Assembly: GCA_029242715.1 (NCBI GenBank)
Contig: JAQWTL010000033.1
Location: forward strand, 1-64,000
Reading direction: 5' to 3'
Origin: Phycisphaerales bacterium
Lineage (GTDB): Bacteria; Planctomycetota; Phycisphaerae; Phycisphaerales; SM1A02
Length of the DNA stretch: 64,000 bases
Part shown: positions 16,845 to 27,000 of the stretch, in pieces
Position numbering within the stretch: the first letter of the stretch is position 1
How the letters are laid out: each line of letters opens with the position of its first letter
The notes under the pieces: model-generated
Told to the model about the DNA's origin: nothing
The model's database searches: none
What the model saw: only the letters and a program-made list of their open reading frames with translations
Position numbers and translations under genes: made by a program

Positions 16845-19800
16845 ATGATCATGAAGAACCGAACGCTCATCATCCATCTCATCCTCACATTATTCCTGGT
16901 TGCTCCAGTAACCAGCCTGGCACAGGCTTCACGCCAGCAGAAGGTTCCCCCGGCAGCGGCACCACTGCCAATCACCCGTACCTTGCCGACTTCCAAGGCA
17001 ACGGCACCTGTTGAGAAAGAGCCAGCATCCGACTCCGATGCTCCTGAGAAGGACGCTGAAGCCTCAGACAAGATGGACTCGTCTGAAGCTGAACGGCTGG
17101 TCACGCTGTACGAAGCCTTGCCACCTGATGAACAGGAACAGATGCGGCTGCTCTATGAAACCCAGGACGTCGATCTTCTGGCCATGGTGAGCCTGGTCCG
17201 AGGTGGAGACGAGAAACAACAGCCACTCCTGCCGGTTGTTGGACGTAAGCAATTCAAACGTACACCAGCATCAGTTCTGGCAGCCCGCACCAAGCTCGGG
17301 TTGGAAGAATCTGATCGTCCAGTCGACGACGCCTCCCCGAATGAACTCGCCGAATGGCTACACCTCAATGTCATGGCAGGTGAATGGGGCCAACTCCAAT
17401 GGTTCCTTGCCGAACGAGCCGGTGATGAAGGCGAAGGCATTTACTCGCACATCATCCAGTCCACGAATAAGGGTGATCCGATGCTTCTTCCGGAAGAGGT
17501 CCTCGCCCTGGCCAATGCCGCCCCGGAAGGTGATGAAGAAAATCCCAGCCCAACCAACTGGCAAGTGGACGTATTGGGCAAGTTGCTCAAGCGTGCATCC
17601 CAACGCTCTTCAATGGGGCCGATGCTGGCCCAACTGCGAGAGGGCACACGCCTCTTCGGAGGAACCAATCCTGACAATCAGGCCCGGACAGCAGCCATGC
17701 TGACCAGGGCGGGCCTGTCTGATGAAGCCTACCAATACATGCCTTCACTAGACGACGCTCGTGAGGCTGGCAATGGTCGAGTCCTTCTTGTCCATGGCCT
17801 GTACCACGCTGATCGGGAAGAGAGCATTCCAGCCTGGGAACTCTTTGGCGAAGTCTCCCTGATCGAAGGCGAGAAATTCGAACTTCGACAAGAAGCCTTG
17901 CGCGAAGCGGTCAAGCGATTGCCTGATGTCCCGGAAGCCCAGGGCACCGCATGGCTCACTCGCGTGTTTGCCGACGAACAACTCGCTCCAGCAGCGCTGG
18001 AAATCATTGCCTTGGATGCGATGGCGCTCGGTGAAAGCAAGTTGTCCGATGCAGATCGAGCTCGGGCCATCCTGGTGATGAAATCTGCCGTGGATACCTT
18101 GCTGGAATCCGAACGTGTTGATTCCAATGTGATTCGGGTCCCGCTTCGAATGCTCACAACGGGACTTGTTGCCGAAGCGGAATCGGCGGCCAATGCACCC
18201 CCTGCAAAACGTGGGCCCCAGCAGGGCCTCAGCACCCTCATGCGCGCCTTCCCGGATGAAACCTGGCTGGACTCAATTGAACCCAGCCTGGCTGCCCGCA
18301 CCTACCGGGCTTTTACCAGTGTGGCCACGCGTGCTGACGAAATCGATACCGCCATGGAAATCCTGGAACAAGGCGTGAACAAGCACCCGGAGGATGCCGC
18401 CGCCATGGGCGAAGAGTTCCTCGCAATGTGGGTCAAGCGACTTCGCCCTGATCAAGGCAGCAACCAAGATGCTGCGACACGTTACATGTTCATGATCTAC
18501 GGCGGTGATTCCAGTATGACCGCTGCCCCACTGACACGCGGACGTCAAGCTCGAAACCTGGATCGGCTTGTTCGGGTACTGGCGCTCCTGGAATCCCGAG
18601 GTGTTGAATCACGCGCTGTTCCGGGTGTGGTCGATGCCTTCCAAGCATGTCACAGCCGCTCAGAGGCCTACACTGAAGAGGACATCGTTCGCGTGCTGGG
18701 CCCCATCGAAGAACTCCCACCGGAAACAGCCGCTCAACTTTCCAAAGCCATGCAGAGTGGCCTGAGCGGTGATTGGCGCTCTCGCGAAGTCCAACAGCGA
18801 TTTGGAATGCGCCGCAATGCCAACGAGATTGCGATCGTGGTCGAGGATGGATACGCCCTGGCACTGCGTCTGATCGATCGATCTCGTGAGATGGAACCTG
18901 ATTCCTGGAAACATGCCATTTCAAAAGCTGCCTTGGCGTATGAACGCCTGGAACACCGGCGATCACAGACTGGCGAGGAACTGGCAGACTACGAACAGCT
19001 CCGTGACGAAAGCTTCGAAGCCTTCCGGGATGCTGCCATCGCCTACGCCGACTCGGCAGGCCGTGGTGAAGTCGAAGCCTCGCCCTTCGTATTCCAGGCC
19101 TGGTTCAACGTCGCCATTGGAGCAACCAACCTGGCAGAAGTCACCCGCGATAATGTTCTCTACGAGGGTTCGGAACGCGATACCCAGATTGAACTCATTC
19201 GCCAGACCATCCACCAGATGCCCCCAGCACTGGCCGAGGAACACATGGATCTCCTGGCCAATGCATTGACGGACTCGATCGACACGATCTCGGCCGAAGT
19301 GAAACCTCGCGTCGTTCGCCATGCTCTGCGTGTGATTGGAGATCATCCATCAGGCGCTGCACTGCGACGGATAAACGACCTCTACTCGGATCTCGTGGAA
19401 GACGAAATCCATCTTCGCCTCGCCCTGGACGGGGCCGATCGCGTCGGAACCGGGGAACCCTTCGGCGCGGTTCTGACTCTGCGGTACACCAATGCAGTCG
19501 ATCGCGAGACCGATGGATTCGGCAAGTATCTCCAGAACGATGTGTGGGTCTACATGGGCAATCGTGGCACGAGGATGAATTACCGCGATCGCCTGGAACG
19601 ATCAATCCGCGACGCACTCGCGGAGGGATTCGAGATTGATGGTGTTGGCTTCTTTGAATCCATGTATCCCTCCCGGGAAGTAATGGAGGACGATCAAACA
19701 GGCTGGCAAGAGAAACCACTGGCATACATCGTTCTGAAAGCCACCGATCCGAGTACCGAACGTATTCCATCAGTAGCCATGGATCTTGACTTCATGGACC

Positions 19801-20666
19801 AGACCGGTCCTGTCATCCTGCCCATTGAATCCAACGCACCACTCATCGACGCCTCGACGGCCAGCGATGCTCGGCCCATTCACGATCTCACCATCGAACA
19901 GATCGTCGACGTTCGCAATGCCACCCAGGAAGTGGTCCTTGAGATCACGGCCAATGGACGAGGGGTCGTGGCAGACCTCGATACCCTCATAAGTGGCATA
20001 CATGATGCCCTGCCCGGCTATGCCATCGCTGAATCCGGGATCGAAACACATCCCGTGAGCATGATCGAGGCCGCTCCCGAGGAAGCAGGCTTCTTCTTCA
20101 TGGACGAGAGTGAAGACAAGGAGTTTGCCGGTGCTGACGAGGATGGGATCCACAGACAGAACATTGAACGAACCTGGACTGTGCGATACGTCCCAACAGC
20201 TGCTGCTGCAACAGGTGATTTCACACTACCCGTCTTGGCCAACGGCATCTCGGGGAATCTGGTCTCGAGGACCTACTCGGACATGGACCTGGTACCCGTG
20301 GAAGGAACCAGCGTGTCATTGGCCGAAGGAATACGCACGTGGATATGGATCCTGATCGGGATCGTCATCCTGGTGCTCGTGATCGCCGTCATTGCCCTCT
20401 TGGGCAGGCGAGAAGATGATTTGGAAAGCCACTCGGAATTGGAACGCCTGCTCCCTGCACGCCCCACGCCCTTGAGCACCGTAGCCGCCCTGGAGCGTAT
20501 CAATCTGGAGTATGGCGCACACCTGGCACCAGATCGTCGCAAGAAACTCCAGTCGGAGATCCGCGATCTTCACGAGCGATTCTTCGGCCCAACAGGAGAA
20601 TCTCCGAATGGCCAGTTACAACAACTTGTGGAAGCCTGGGCCCGTGAAGCCTTGGCGGCAAGTTAG
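16845..20666 (+). CDS. Giant secreted/membrane protein ending the MoxR/VWA operon
   Basis: A 1273-residue protein of unknown function. It has a signal peptide (about 1-26), an Ala/Pro/Glu-rich linker to about 75, and a very long helical region with many Glu-Ala and Leu-rich repeats (about 80-800). A more beta-rich part follows, then one membrane helix (about 1163-1187, WIWILIGIVILVLVIAVIALL) and a cytosolic tail that includes a second predicted helix bundle. The topology puts about 1100 residues outside the membrane. It starts three bases after the previous gene and takes the place of BatD in other clusters, but no BatD homology is evident by eye. A second ATG is at residue 3. Confidence 0.75.
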   Translation: MIMKNRTLIIHLILTLFLVAPVTSLAQASRQQKVPPAAAPLPITRTLPTSKATAPVEKEPASDSDAPEKDAEASDKMDSSEAERLVTLYEALPPDEQEQMRLLYETQDVDLLAMVSLVRGGDEKQQPLLPVVGRKQFKRTPASVLAARTKLGLEESDRPVDDASPNELAEWLHLNVMAGEWGQLQWFLAERAGDEGEGIYSHIIQSTNKGDPMLLPEEVLALANAAPEGDEENPSPTNWQVDVLGKLLKRASQRSSMGPMLAQLREGTRLFGGTNPDNQARTAAMLTRAGLSDEAYQYMPSLDDAREAGNGRVLLVHGLYHADREESIPAWELFGEVSLIEGEKFELRQEALREAVKRLPDVPEAQGTAWLTRVFADEQLAPAALEIIALDAMALGESKLSDADRARAILVMKSAVDTLLESERVDSNVIRVPLRMLTTGLVAEAESAANAPPAKRGPQQGLSTLMRAFPDETWLDSIEPSLAARTYRAFTSVATRADEIDTAMEILEQGVNKHPEDAAAMGEEFLAMWVKRLRPDQGSNQDAATRYMFMIYGGDSSMTAAPLTRGRQARNLDRLVRVLALLESRGVESRAVPGVVDAFQACHSRSEAYTEEDIVRVLGPIEELPPETAAQLSKAMQSGLSGDWRSREVQQRFGMRRNANEIAIVVEDGYALALRLIDRSREMEPDSWKHAISKAALAYERLEHRRSQTGEELADYEQLRDESFEAFRDAAIAYADSAGRGEVEASPFVFQAWFNVAIGATNLAEVTRDNVLYEGSERDTQIELIRQTIHQMPPALAEEHMDLLANALTDSIDTISAEVKPRVVRHALRVIGDHPSGAALRRINDLYSDLVEDEIHLRLALDGADRVGTGEPFGAVLTLRYTNAVDRETDGFGKYLQNDVWVYMGNRGTRMNYRDRLERSIRDALAEGFEIDGVGFFESMYPSREVMEDDQTGWQEKPLAYIVLKATDPSTERIPSVAMDLDFMDQTGPVILPIESNAPLIDASTASDARPIHDLTIEQIVDVRNATQEVVLEITANGRGVVADLDTLISGIHDALPGYAIAESGIETHPVSMIEAAPEEAGFFFMDESEDKEFAGADEDGIHRQNIERTWTVRYVPTAAAATGDFTLPVLANGISGNLVSRTYSDMDLVPVEGTSVSLAEGIRTWIWILIGIVILVLVIAVIALLGRREDDLESHSELERLLPARPTPLSTVAALERINLEYGAHLAPDRRKKLQSEIRDLHERFFGPTGESPNGQLQQLVEAWAREALAAS

Positions 20667-20683
20667 ATGATTGAATATGCCTG

Positions 20684-20776
20684 ATGCAGCTCCGCCAGTT
20701 CGAGCAGGACTCTCGAACCCGGATCCAGGCCATCACTGAAACTGATCAACCACTTGAGAAACGCGAAGAACGGAAC
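20684..20776 (+). pseudogene. Decayed copy of the rplI 3' region
   Basis: Bases 20696-20773 align without gaps to 9840-9917 inside rplI. The first 15 bases are identical, and blocks such as GATCAACC, CTTGAG and AACGCGA are retained, for roughly three quarters identity overall. In the same frame both read Q-F-E-Q-D-x-R-T-x-I-Q-x-I-x-E-x-D-Q-P-L-E-x-R-E-E. The open frame from an ATG at 20684 continues through the terminator hairpin to 20842, so translation as a gene is unlikely. Similarity fades upstream of the CAG codon at 20696. Confidence 0.6.
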
Positions 20777-20781
20777 TGCAC

Positions 20782-20815
20782 GAACGAGCCCCTGAGGGGG
20801 CTCGTTCTATTTGTC
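20782..20815 (+). terminator. Strong intrinsic terminator
   Basis: Perfect 11-base-pair stem GAACGAGCCCC/GGGGCTCGTTC (20782-20792 and 20797-20807) with tetraloop TGAG, followed by TATTTGTCTT. It ends the MoxR/VWA operon and directly follows the rplI-derived fragment. Confidence 0.85.
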
Positions 20816-20861
20816 TTCACAACTGCAATGGTGATACCGTGACGCCATCAAGAGCACACCC

Positions 20862-21365
20862 ATGTCCAAGTCTTTCACCATCCCGGCGGACTTCCAGGCT
20901 CCTCTGGAACTGAACACGACGAGGATCCGCCTGCGGCCTCTGACCATCCATGATCTTGATGCGGATTACGACGCAGTGATGTCCAGCATCGACCATCTCC
21001 GCAGCACCATGCCCTTTGGCCCCTGCCATGACTGGCCGACACCGGAACTCTCAAGGGATCAGAATCTGATTGACCTTGGCTGGCACCAGAAGGAATTCCA
21101 GAACAGGACCTCCTTCGCCTATACCGTTGTGAGTCCGCACGACGGGACATGCCTCGGCTGCGTCTACATCTACCCGTCCATGAAACAGGAATTCGACGCA
21201 CAGGTCATCATGTGGGTCCGTGCCTCCGAGGTCGCCAGCAATCTGGATGAGCATCTCTACGATGCCGTAGGCAAATGGATCGATGACCTTTGGCCTTTCA
21301 ACTCCCCCGGCTACCCGGGTCGTAAACTGAATTGGGCGGATTGGGATGCTTTGCCAGAAGGATGA
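20862..21365 (+). CDS. GNAT-like N-acetyltransferase
   Basis: A 167-residue protein resembling the GNAT superfamily: TTRIRLRPLTIHDLDADYDAV at the N-terminus, FAYTVVSPHDGTCLGCVYIYP as the central beta-strand pair, and a C-terminal part with WVRASEVASNLDEHLYDAV. The acetyl-CoA loop (Q/R-x-x-G-x-G/A) is not obvious, so activity is uncertain and the substrate unknown. It is monocistronic, between two terminators. Confidence 0.68.
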   Translation: MSKSFTIPADFQAPLELNTTRIRLRPLTIHDLDADYDAVMSSIDHLRSTMPFGPCHDWPTPELSRDQNLIDLGWHQKEFQNRTSFAYTVVSPHDGTCLGCVYIYPSMKQEFDAQVIMWVRASEVASNLDEHLYDAVGKWIDDLWPFNSPGYPGRKLNWADWDALPEG

Positions 21366-21408
21366 CCTGGACAGGACCCAGAGCCATTCTCAACAGCATT
21401 CAGTGACA

Positions 21409-21439
21409 TCGAGCCCGTGATCTGGGATCCCGGGCTCGA
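21409..21439. terminator. Bidirectional hairpin between convergent genes
   Basis: TCGAGCCCG (21409-21417) pairs perfectly with CGGGCTCGA (21431-21439) across a 13-base loop. It sits between the stop codons of the convergent acetyltransferase and NrdJ-like genes. Confidence 0.6.
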
Positions 21440-21464
21440 AGGGCGTTGATTTCAGGAAGATCCG

Positions 21465-21857
21465 TCAACCTGCCAAGCGAGGCGTGGACTCTTCTGCTGG
21501 CTTGGTCACGAACTCATCTTCGAGATAGCAGGCGATGTAATCGAGAATGCTCGTAGCGTGAGGAATCCGCGGATTGGTCGTCGAGCCGGAAGGCTCGAAT
21601 CGCATGCCCTTGAATCGGCTGACCGCGTCCTTGATCGGCATCCCGTATTGAAGGCTGATGGAAAAGCTTCGACAGAAACCCTGGATGAGACCCGAGAGGG
21701 TCGAACCCTCCTTGCTCATCTTGATGAAGATCTCGCCAGGACGACCATCATCAAACAGGCCGACCGTGAGGTAGCCCTCATAACCGGTGATGGCGAACTT
21801 GTGAGTGACGGATTCCCGGGTACTTGAGAGGATTTGCCGGTTACGTTCGCTCAGCAT
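21465..21857 (-). CDS. Stand-alone NrdJ C-terminal-like (TSCPD-type) protein
   Basis: A 130-residue protein that closely matches, from memory, the segment near the C-terminus of B12-dependent class II ribonucleotide reductase: THKFAITGYEGYLTVGLFDDG, PGEIFIKMSKEGSTLSGLIQ, SISLQYGMP and MRFEPSGSTTNP...SILDYI. The catalytic barrel and the C-terminal redox cysteines of NrdJ are absent, and no large subunit lies nearby. Split reductases (NrdJa/NrdJb) are known, so it could be a partner subunit or a free regulatory domain. I chose the ATG at 21857 with GGAAG upstream; the longer frame adds unrelated low-complexity sequence. Confidence 0.75.
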   Translation of the reverse strand: MLSERNRQILSSTRESVTHKFAITGYEGYLTVGLFDDGRPGEIFIKMSKEGSTLSGLIQGFCRSFSISLQYGMPIKDAVSRFKGMRFEPSGSTTNPRIPHATSILDYIACYLEDEFVTKPAEESTPRLAG

Positions 21858-21961
21858 CTGGCCACTTCCATCCCTGGTCGGGCTTCCTTCTGGACACGAG
21901 AGGGGCCATCCATGGCCCCAGCAACTCATTAATCGGCCGGCTCCGAGTCCTCTCTCCAGAA

Positions 21962-22882
21962 TCAGCCCACAGCTCTTGCCATGAGGATGCCGTAACCCAG
22001 GAGCCCCGCCACCAGCAGGGCCAGCGAAGCCGGTGCCCGCCAGAAAGATGGCCAACGCTCCTGGCATACCAGAACCATGATCGTCACCAGCAGGACGAGC
22101 CCGGGCTCAAGAAGACTGCTGGTGTATTCGAAACGCGGCGGTGCCCCGGGGAGGTCTGCGCGGATGATCCTGGACAGCATGTCCTGACCAAGCAGGCCAA
22201 GGCCCAGGCAAGGCAACAGCACTGCGAACCACCCTCCCGCCTGGATTGCCGAGAGAACGTTCTTATGACGAGCAAGCAGAACAAGTACTCCAAGGGAAAG
22301 CAGCGAGAGAACCACACCAACAGGAACCAACCACTCCACTGGCGAGAGCCGGGCACAGGCCGCCAGAACCAGGGCGGCCAGGAAGGTAACAACCAGGCTG
22401 CCGTCACCTCTGGACGGGGCCGGCTCAGGTTCCTCATCCCGTTGAGGCATGAGATTCAGCCAGATCAGAACAAGCCCCATGGCAAAGGCAACCAGGCCCA
22501 CGACATGTGAAACTCGGCCGGCTGAAGCGACCAGCAGCATGAGGATCCCGCCGACCGGCCAGGCGATCGGCACGAGCCATGAACCTTGAAAATGATTCCA
22601 AGGCCGATCATGCCGATCAGTTGTCAGCAGGATGCCGCCCACAAGGACCGCAAAGACCATGGCTCCTGTGCCCACCGCCAAGGCTGCCTGGCCGTGCATG
22701 GGCCTCTGCTGGTCCCAGAGCAATCCCAGCAGACCCGCTGAAGCCAGCAACGGCGCCCAGGCATTGATGGTCAGCCGTTCCATTCGCACAGACTGGTCCA
22801 TGCCCACCAGGAACTGTCGCCACTGGAGCAGCATCACGATGCCAACAGGTAGAAGTAGGCCAAGGGCCACCCAGGGGAGCAT
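21962..22882 (-). CDS. Polytopic membrane protein, function unknown
   Basis: A 306-residue, very hydrophobic protein with about nine or ten membrane helices. There is a short polar loop near residues 150-165 (rich in Glu, Pro and Arg) that divides it into two halves. I recognise no family motif. It lies upstream of the NrdJ-like gene on the same strand with a gap of about 100 bases, so they may be co-transcribed, but no functional link is evident. Confidence 0.65.
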   Translation of the reverse strand: MLPWVALGLLLPVGIVMLLQWRQFLVGMDQSVRMERLTINAWAPLLASAGLLGLLWDQQRPMHGQAALAVGTGAMVFAVLVGGILLTTDRHDRPWNHFQGSWLVPIAWPVGGILMLLVASAGRVSHVVGLVAFAMGLVLIWLNLMPQRDEEPEPAPSRGDGSLVVTFLAALVLAACARLSPVEWLVPVGVVLSLLSLGVLVLLARHKNVLSAIQAGGWFAVLLPCLGLGLLGQDMLSRIIRADLPGAPPRFEYTSSLLEPGLVLLVTIMVLVCQERWPSFWRAPASLALLVAGLLGYGILMARAVG

Positions 22883-22941
22883 GTCGGAAGTGTAGCCGGA
22901 AGCTGCTTACTTCCGGCTTCTCATTCAGGAGCGCAAAGAAC

Positions 22942-22967
22942 AAGGCCGTGGCAGATGCCACGGCCTT
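22942..22967 (-). terminator. Terminator of the PEP-CTERM-like gene
   Basis: Near-perfect inverted repeat AAGGCCGTGGCA/TGCCACGGCCTT just after the stop of the minus-strand gene. Reading on that strand, TTCTTTG follows. The T-run is short but the stem is strong. Confidence 0.7.
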
Positions 22968-22993
22968 GCCAGGAAAACAAGAATAAGCAAGGA

Positions 22994-23647
22994 TCAGTTG
23001 CGACGACGCTTGCGGCCAGCGAGACCTGCAAGACCCAGAAGTGCCAGTGCACCAGGTGCAGGCACTGCGGGGAACATGATGTTCACATCATCTGAACCGG
23101 ACATGACTGAAACGGAAATGTCATCAACCCAGCCGGAGGGATCTTCGTTGCCGGCGTAGGCGTAGAGCCTTGCCTCGATCACGAGGCCAGTGCGATTACC
23201 GCCATCAGAGTCGAAGGTCCATGTGTTCGAGAGTTCAACCCATTCGGTAGTTGAAGTGCTGTAGTCGCTGGGACCACTTGCTGAACCGCCATAGCTGGAG
23301 ATGTCAGAGGTGGTGTAGTGAGCCCACAGACGAATCTTGCCAGTAAGGCTGCCATCACCAAGTCCCCACATGGAAACATCAACGGTGTCTCCCTCTTCCA
23401 GGCCGGTGATCCAACTGACATAACCCTGAGGCGTGCCACTCAGAGGAGCTTCCGTGAGCTGTAGAGCGCGATCACTGCCACCACTGACTGGGTCGGCAAC
23501 ATTCGCGAAGGTGACATTTGCACCATAGGAACCCATGACGGTACCGCCATCGTCCCAGTTGAATGAACTGCTGTAGCTGAGTCCGGCTGATGCGACTGAA
23601 GTTGCCGCCAACACAGAAACTGCACTGAGCATTGCAATAGTTTTCAT
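22994..23647 (-). CDS. Exported protein with PEP-CTERM-like sorting signal
   Basis: A 217-residue secreted protein: signal peptide (1-21, ending ASAG), a beta-rich Ser/Thr/Gly/Asp-rich body (25-185) resembling a carbohydrate-binding-like jelly roll with WVDDISVSV near its end, and a C-terminal tripartite tail (P-A-P, hydrophobic GALALLGLAGLAG, then R-K-R-R-R). Such tails are recognised by exosortases, which cut and anchor proteins at the surface; the exact variant here is not assigned. GGGAGAG precedes the ATG, with a hairpin close by. It is monocistronic with its own terminator. Confidence 0.83.
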   Translation of the reverse strand: MKTIAMLSAVSVLAATSVASAGLSYSSSFNWDDGGTVMGSYGANVTFANVADPVSGGSDRALQLTEAPLSGTPQGYVSWITGLEEGDTVDVSMWGLGDGSLTGKIRLWAHYTTSDISSYGGSASGPSDYSTSTTEWVELSNTWTFDSDGGNRTGLVIEARLYAYAGNEDPSGWVDDISVSVMSGSDDVNIMFPAVPAPGALALLGLAGLAGRKRRRN

Positions 23648-23661
23648 TTCTCTCTCCCTCT

Positions 23662-23681
23662 CAGTCCATTAATGAGGACTG
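23662..23681 (-). promoter_or_regulatory. Inverted repeat in the leader of the PEP-CTERM-like gene
   Basis: CAGTCC (23662-23667) and GGACTG (23676-23681) form a small stem with an eight-base loop directly upstream of the ribosome-binding site. It could be an operator or a leader hairpin that influences translation. Only the repeat itself is seen. Confidence 0.35.
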
Positions 23682-23683
23682 AC

Positions 23684-24049
23684 TTGTTTCTCTTTCCTGT
23701 TTTTCCAATCGGACGCCCTTCTCAAAAACGTCCGGCCGGGTCTCTTTCCGCTGTCATACTAAGGCACATCGCCGATATTTCAACGATCCAATGGCCCAGA
23801 AAGCAGTTGGATTTGAATAAGAAACAGTTTTCAGGGCCAGGCCTTGGGGAGGGCCTTGAGCTCCCCTGAGAGGGGTAAAACGGGTGTGATCGGCCAGATA
23901 GCTCAACCTGACGTGATTGGTGATCCCAAACAGGCCAAGGAGCCCCGCGGAAGCGGCATTTGGGAACCAATGAGTTTTCTAAGCACCATTTTCAGCCCTC
24001 TTAAAACCCAATCACCCGATCAGGAAGCCCGTGAAAACAGCCTGGGGCC
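23684..24049. other. Gene-free stretch between the PEP-CTERM-like gene and mfd
   Basis: No convincing gene. On the minus strand, TTGAAA (complement of 23778-23783) and TAGTAT (complement of 23756-23761) lie 16 bases apart and make a plausible promoter for the PEP-CTERM-like gene. A six-pair hairpin CGGACG/CGTCCG at 23710-23715 and 23729-23734 would be in its leader. Small inverted repeats near 23860-23875 (CTCCCC...GGGG) could belong to either side. Nothing else stands out. Confidence 0.4.
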
Positions 24050-27000
24050 TCAGGAATCAAGCCTCGATCTCAAGACAGCCCTGAGTGTGGCAAGATTGGC
24101 ATCTTTGAGGGTCTGGGGCGTTGGCCTCCAGTAGATCTCGCAGATCCCTTCTGCATCGGGTCGACCGACCAGTCGGAGTGTGCCCGGTACCCCATTCAGC
24201 CGACGTTCCAGGGCCGGAGCATCCATGGTCCGGCAGATGATGTCCTGTTCCTTTCGGCGGATTCCAAGCATTCCCGCCCGCGCAGCAAGCACCCGTATCC
24301 TGGCCAGGTCCCAGAGGCGATCTGCCGGAGGGGGCAAGGCGCCATAGGCACTGGTCACGATCTGCTCGACATCATCAAGTTCATCCGTGCTCTCTGCGCG
24401 GGCAACTCGACGGTAGATATCCATACGCCTGGATTCACTTGGAATGTAAGCAGAGGGCAGGTAACCACGCAGACCAAGATCTACATTGGTTCGATCAACA
24501 TCGATGACCGGCTCATCCTTCAACTCTCGAACAGCACGCTCCAGCAACTGGCAGTACATCTCGTATCCGACAGCGGCGATGTGACCGGATTGTTCCGGTC
24601 CAAGCAGATTGCCTGTTCCACGGATCTCCAGGTCCTGCATTGCAATCCTGAAACCCGCCCCCAACATTGAGAAGTTCTCGATGGCACGCAATCTTTTCCT
24701 GGCATCAGGATTGACGGTCCGAGTCATGGGTAACAGCAGATAGCAATAGGCCCGATGCTTGAATCTTCCGACTCGACCACGCAGCTGGTGCAGATCCGAG
24801 AGGCCGAATCGATCCGCCTCGTTGATGATCATGGTGTTGGCATTGGGAATATCGATACCGGATTCAATGATGGTCGTTGAGACCAGAATGTCCGCCTCAT
24901 GACGCATGAAGGCAAGCATCACCGCCTCGAGTTCCGCTGGCTTCATCTGTCCGTGACCTGTCAGGATTCTGGCATCTGGCACCAGCTTCCTGATCTCATC
25001 AGCAACTTCTTGAAGATCACTGACACGGTTATGCACCACAAAGGCCTGGCCTTCGCGAGCCAGTTCACGTCGCAGGGCATCACGCAATCTCCGGGCATCC
25101 CATGAGATCACCTCGGTGACGACCGCTCTTCGATCCTGGGGCGCCGTAGTCAACGAGGAAATATCGCGAAGACCAAGCATCGACATGTGCAGAGTCCTGG
25201 GAATCGGCGTCGCTGTCATGGTCAGGACATCCACCGTTGCCCGAAGGCCAACCAGTCGCTGCTTGTGATCAACACCGAATCGCTGTTCCTCATCAATGAT
25301 CACCAGGCCAAGGTTGGCGAACTTGACGTCCTGGCTGAGCAACCGATGTGTTCCAATGACGACATCCACATCACCTGCAGAGAGCCCCTCCAGAATTGCC
25401 TGCTGCTGAGGGCGGCTGCGGAAGCGACTCAATGATTCAACTGAAATCGGATACCCGGCAAAGCGAGTTGCAAATGTACGACCGTGCTGCTCCGCGAGCA
25501 CCGTCGTCGGAACCAGGACCGCGACCTGTCGACCTTCCTGCACGACCTTGAAAGCCGCGCGGATAGCCACCTCGGTCTTGCCGAATCCCACATCCCCACA
25601 GATCAGACGATCCATGGGGCCAGCCGCCTCCAGATCTCCCTTGACAGCCTGGATGGCTGCGAGCTGGTCTGGTGTTTCCTCCCAGGGAAACGCCGCCTCG
25701 AATTCATGCTGCCACTCACCATCTGCACTACAGGCCAACCCTTGTCGTCCCGCCCGGACGGCCTGCAACTGCAACATCCGGTGTGCCAGATCCCGTACGG
25801 ATTCCCCCGCCTGGATCTTCTGCCTTTGCCATCGCTTGCCGCCGAGAATGGATCGATCCGGCTTGCCATGGAACCCACCGACATAACGTTGAACAAGCTC
25901 TATCTCGCTTGCTGGGACATAGAGCCGAGCATTCTTGGCGAATTCCAGGACCAGGAATTCCTCCTGAAACAACTCGCCCTGTTCACGACCCATCAACTGC
26001 AAGCCCAGAAAACTGGCTATGCCATGTTCACGGTGAACGGCGAAATCACCCGCCTGCATGTCAACGAACGCATCTACAGCGCGGACACCATCTTTTCGAT
26101 GAACGCGTCGCCTTACCTGATACCGATGAATCAACTCGTGATAGGGAACCCAGGCTTCCTTGCCATCCCAGGTAAATCCACGATGCAGATAACCGGGAAC
26201 ACGCTGGATGGCATCCCGGATGGATTCATCCTGGACATGCTCGGTGAGCAGTTCTTCAAACCGCTGGCGATCACCGTCGTTGTTCAGCCATACGGAGACC
26301 TGCGTCGATGTCGTCAATTGCCCCAATTCAACCATCGCCTCGCCTGCCTGATCAGCGAAAACCGGAAGTGCATCAACTGGCAATCGAATCAAGTCCGATG
26401 GGTCCCCACCAGAAGCAACCGCTTCGACAGCCAGAACTGACCCTGCGATTTCAAGCATCTGTTTCTGAAGATCTTCCAGGCCAAATACACCCGTGTCATC
26501 ACTGACACGCTCCACATAACTTCGAGCCTGCTCGGAGATTTCCGCCCAGTCGTCCAGCATGATCCGCCAGTTGGCATCCAGCATGGAAACCAGGGAATTG
26601 GAATCAGGCCCCTGTTCCTTACTGAGCAAGTCGAACTGCTCGCCAGCACCGACTAGGTCCACACGATCCAATCGACGATCAGAACCCATGGTTGCCAGAT
26701 CGATCTCATGAATGGATTCCACTACATCACCAAAGAAATCCAGTCGAGCTGGCCCACCTGCTCCTGGATAGATATCGATGATGTCTCCGCGCACAGCAAA
26801 TTCACCAACTGCATCAACCGTCTTCACTCTCGCGTAACCCGCATCCACCATCCACGTAACCAGTGATTCCGGGTCGACAGAATCACCCTGTCGAACAACA
26901 CGGTGGATCCGATCCATGCCATCACGCATCGGCACGGCCTGCATCAGTGCGGTGATGGGCGCGACCACTACTTGCGGTGGTTCCTGCTCACCAAGTTGCC

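Noticed and set aside
20684-20842. A 52-codon gene after the giant VWA-operon protein
   Set aside because: The frame reads through a strong terminator hairpin, and its first half is a diverged copy of rplI. A relic is more likely.
25484-26440. 318-codon open frame on the plus strand
   Set aside because: It is antisense to mfd, has no recognisable domain, and mfd's motifs run through the same bases.
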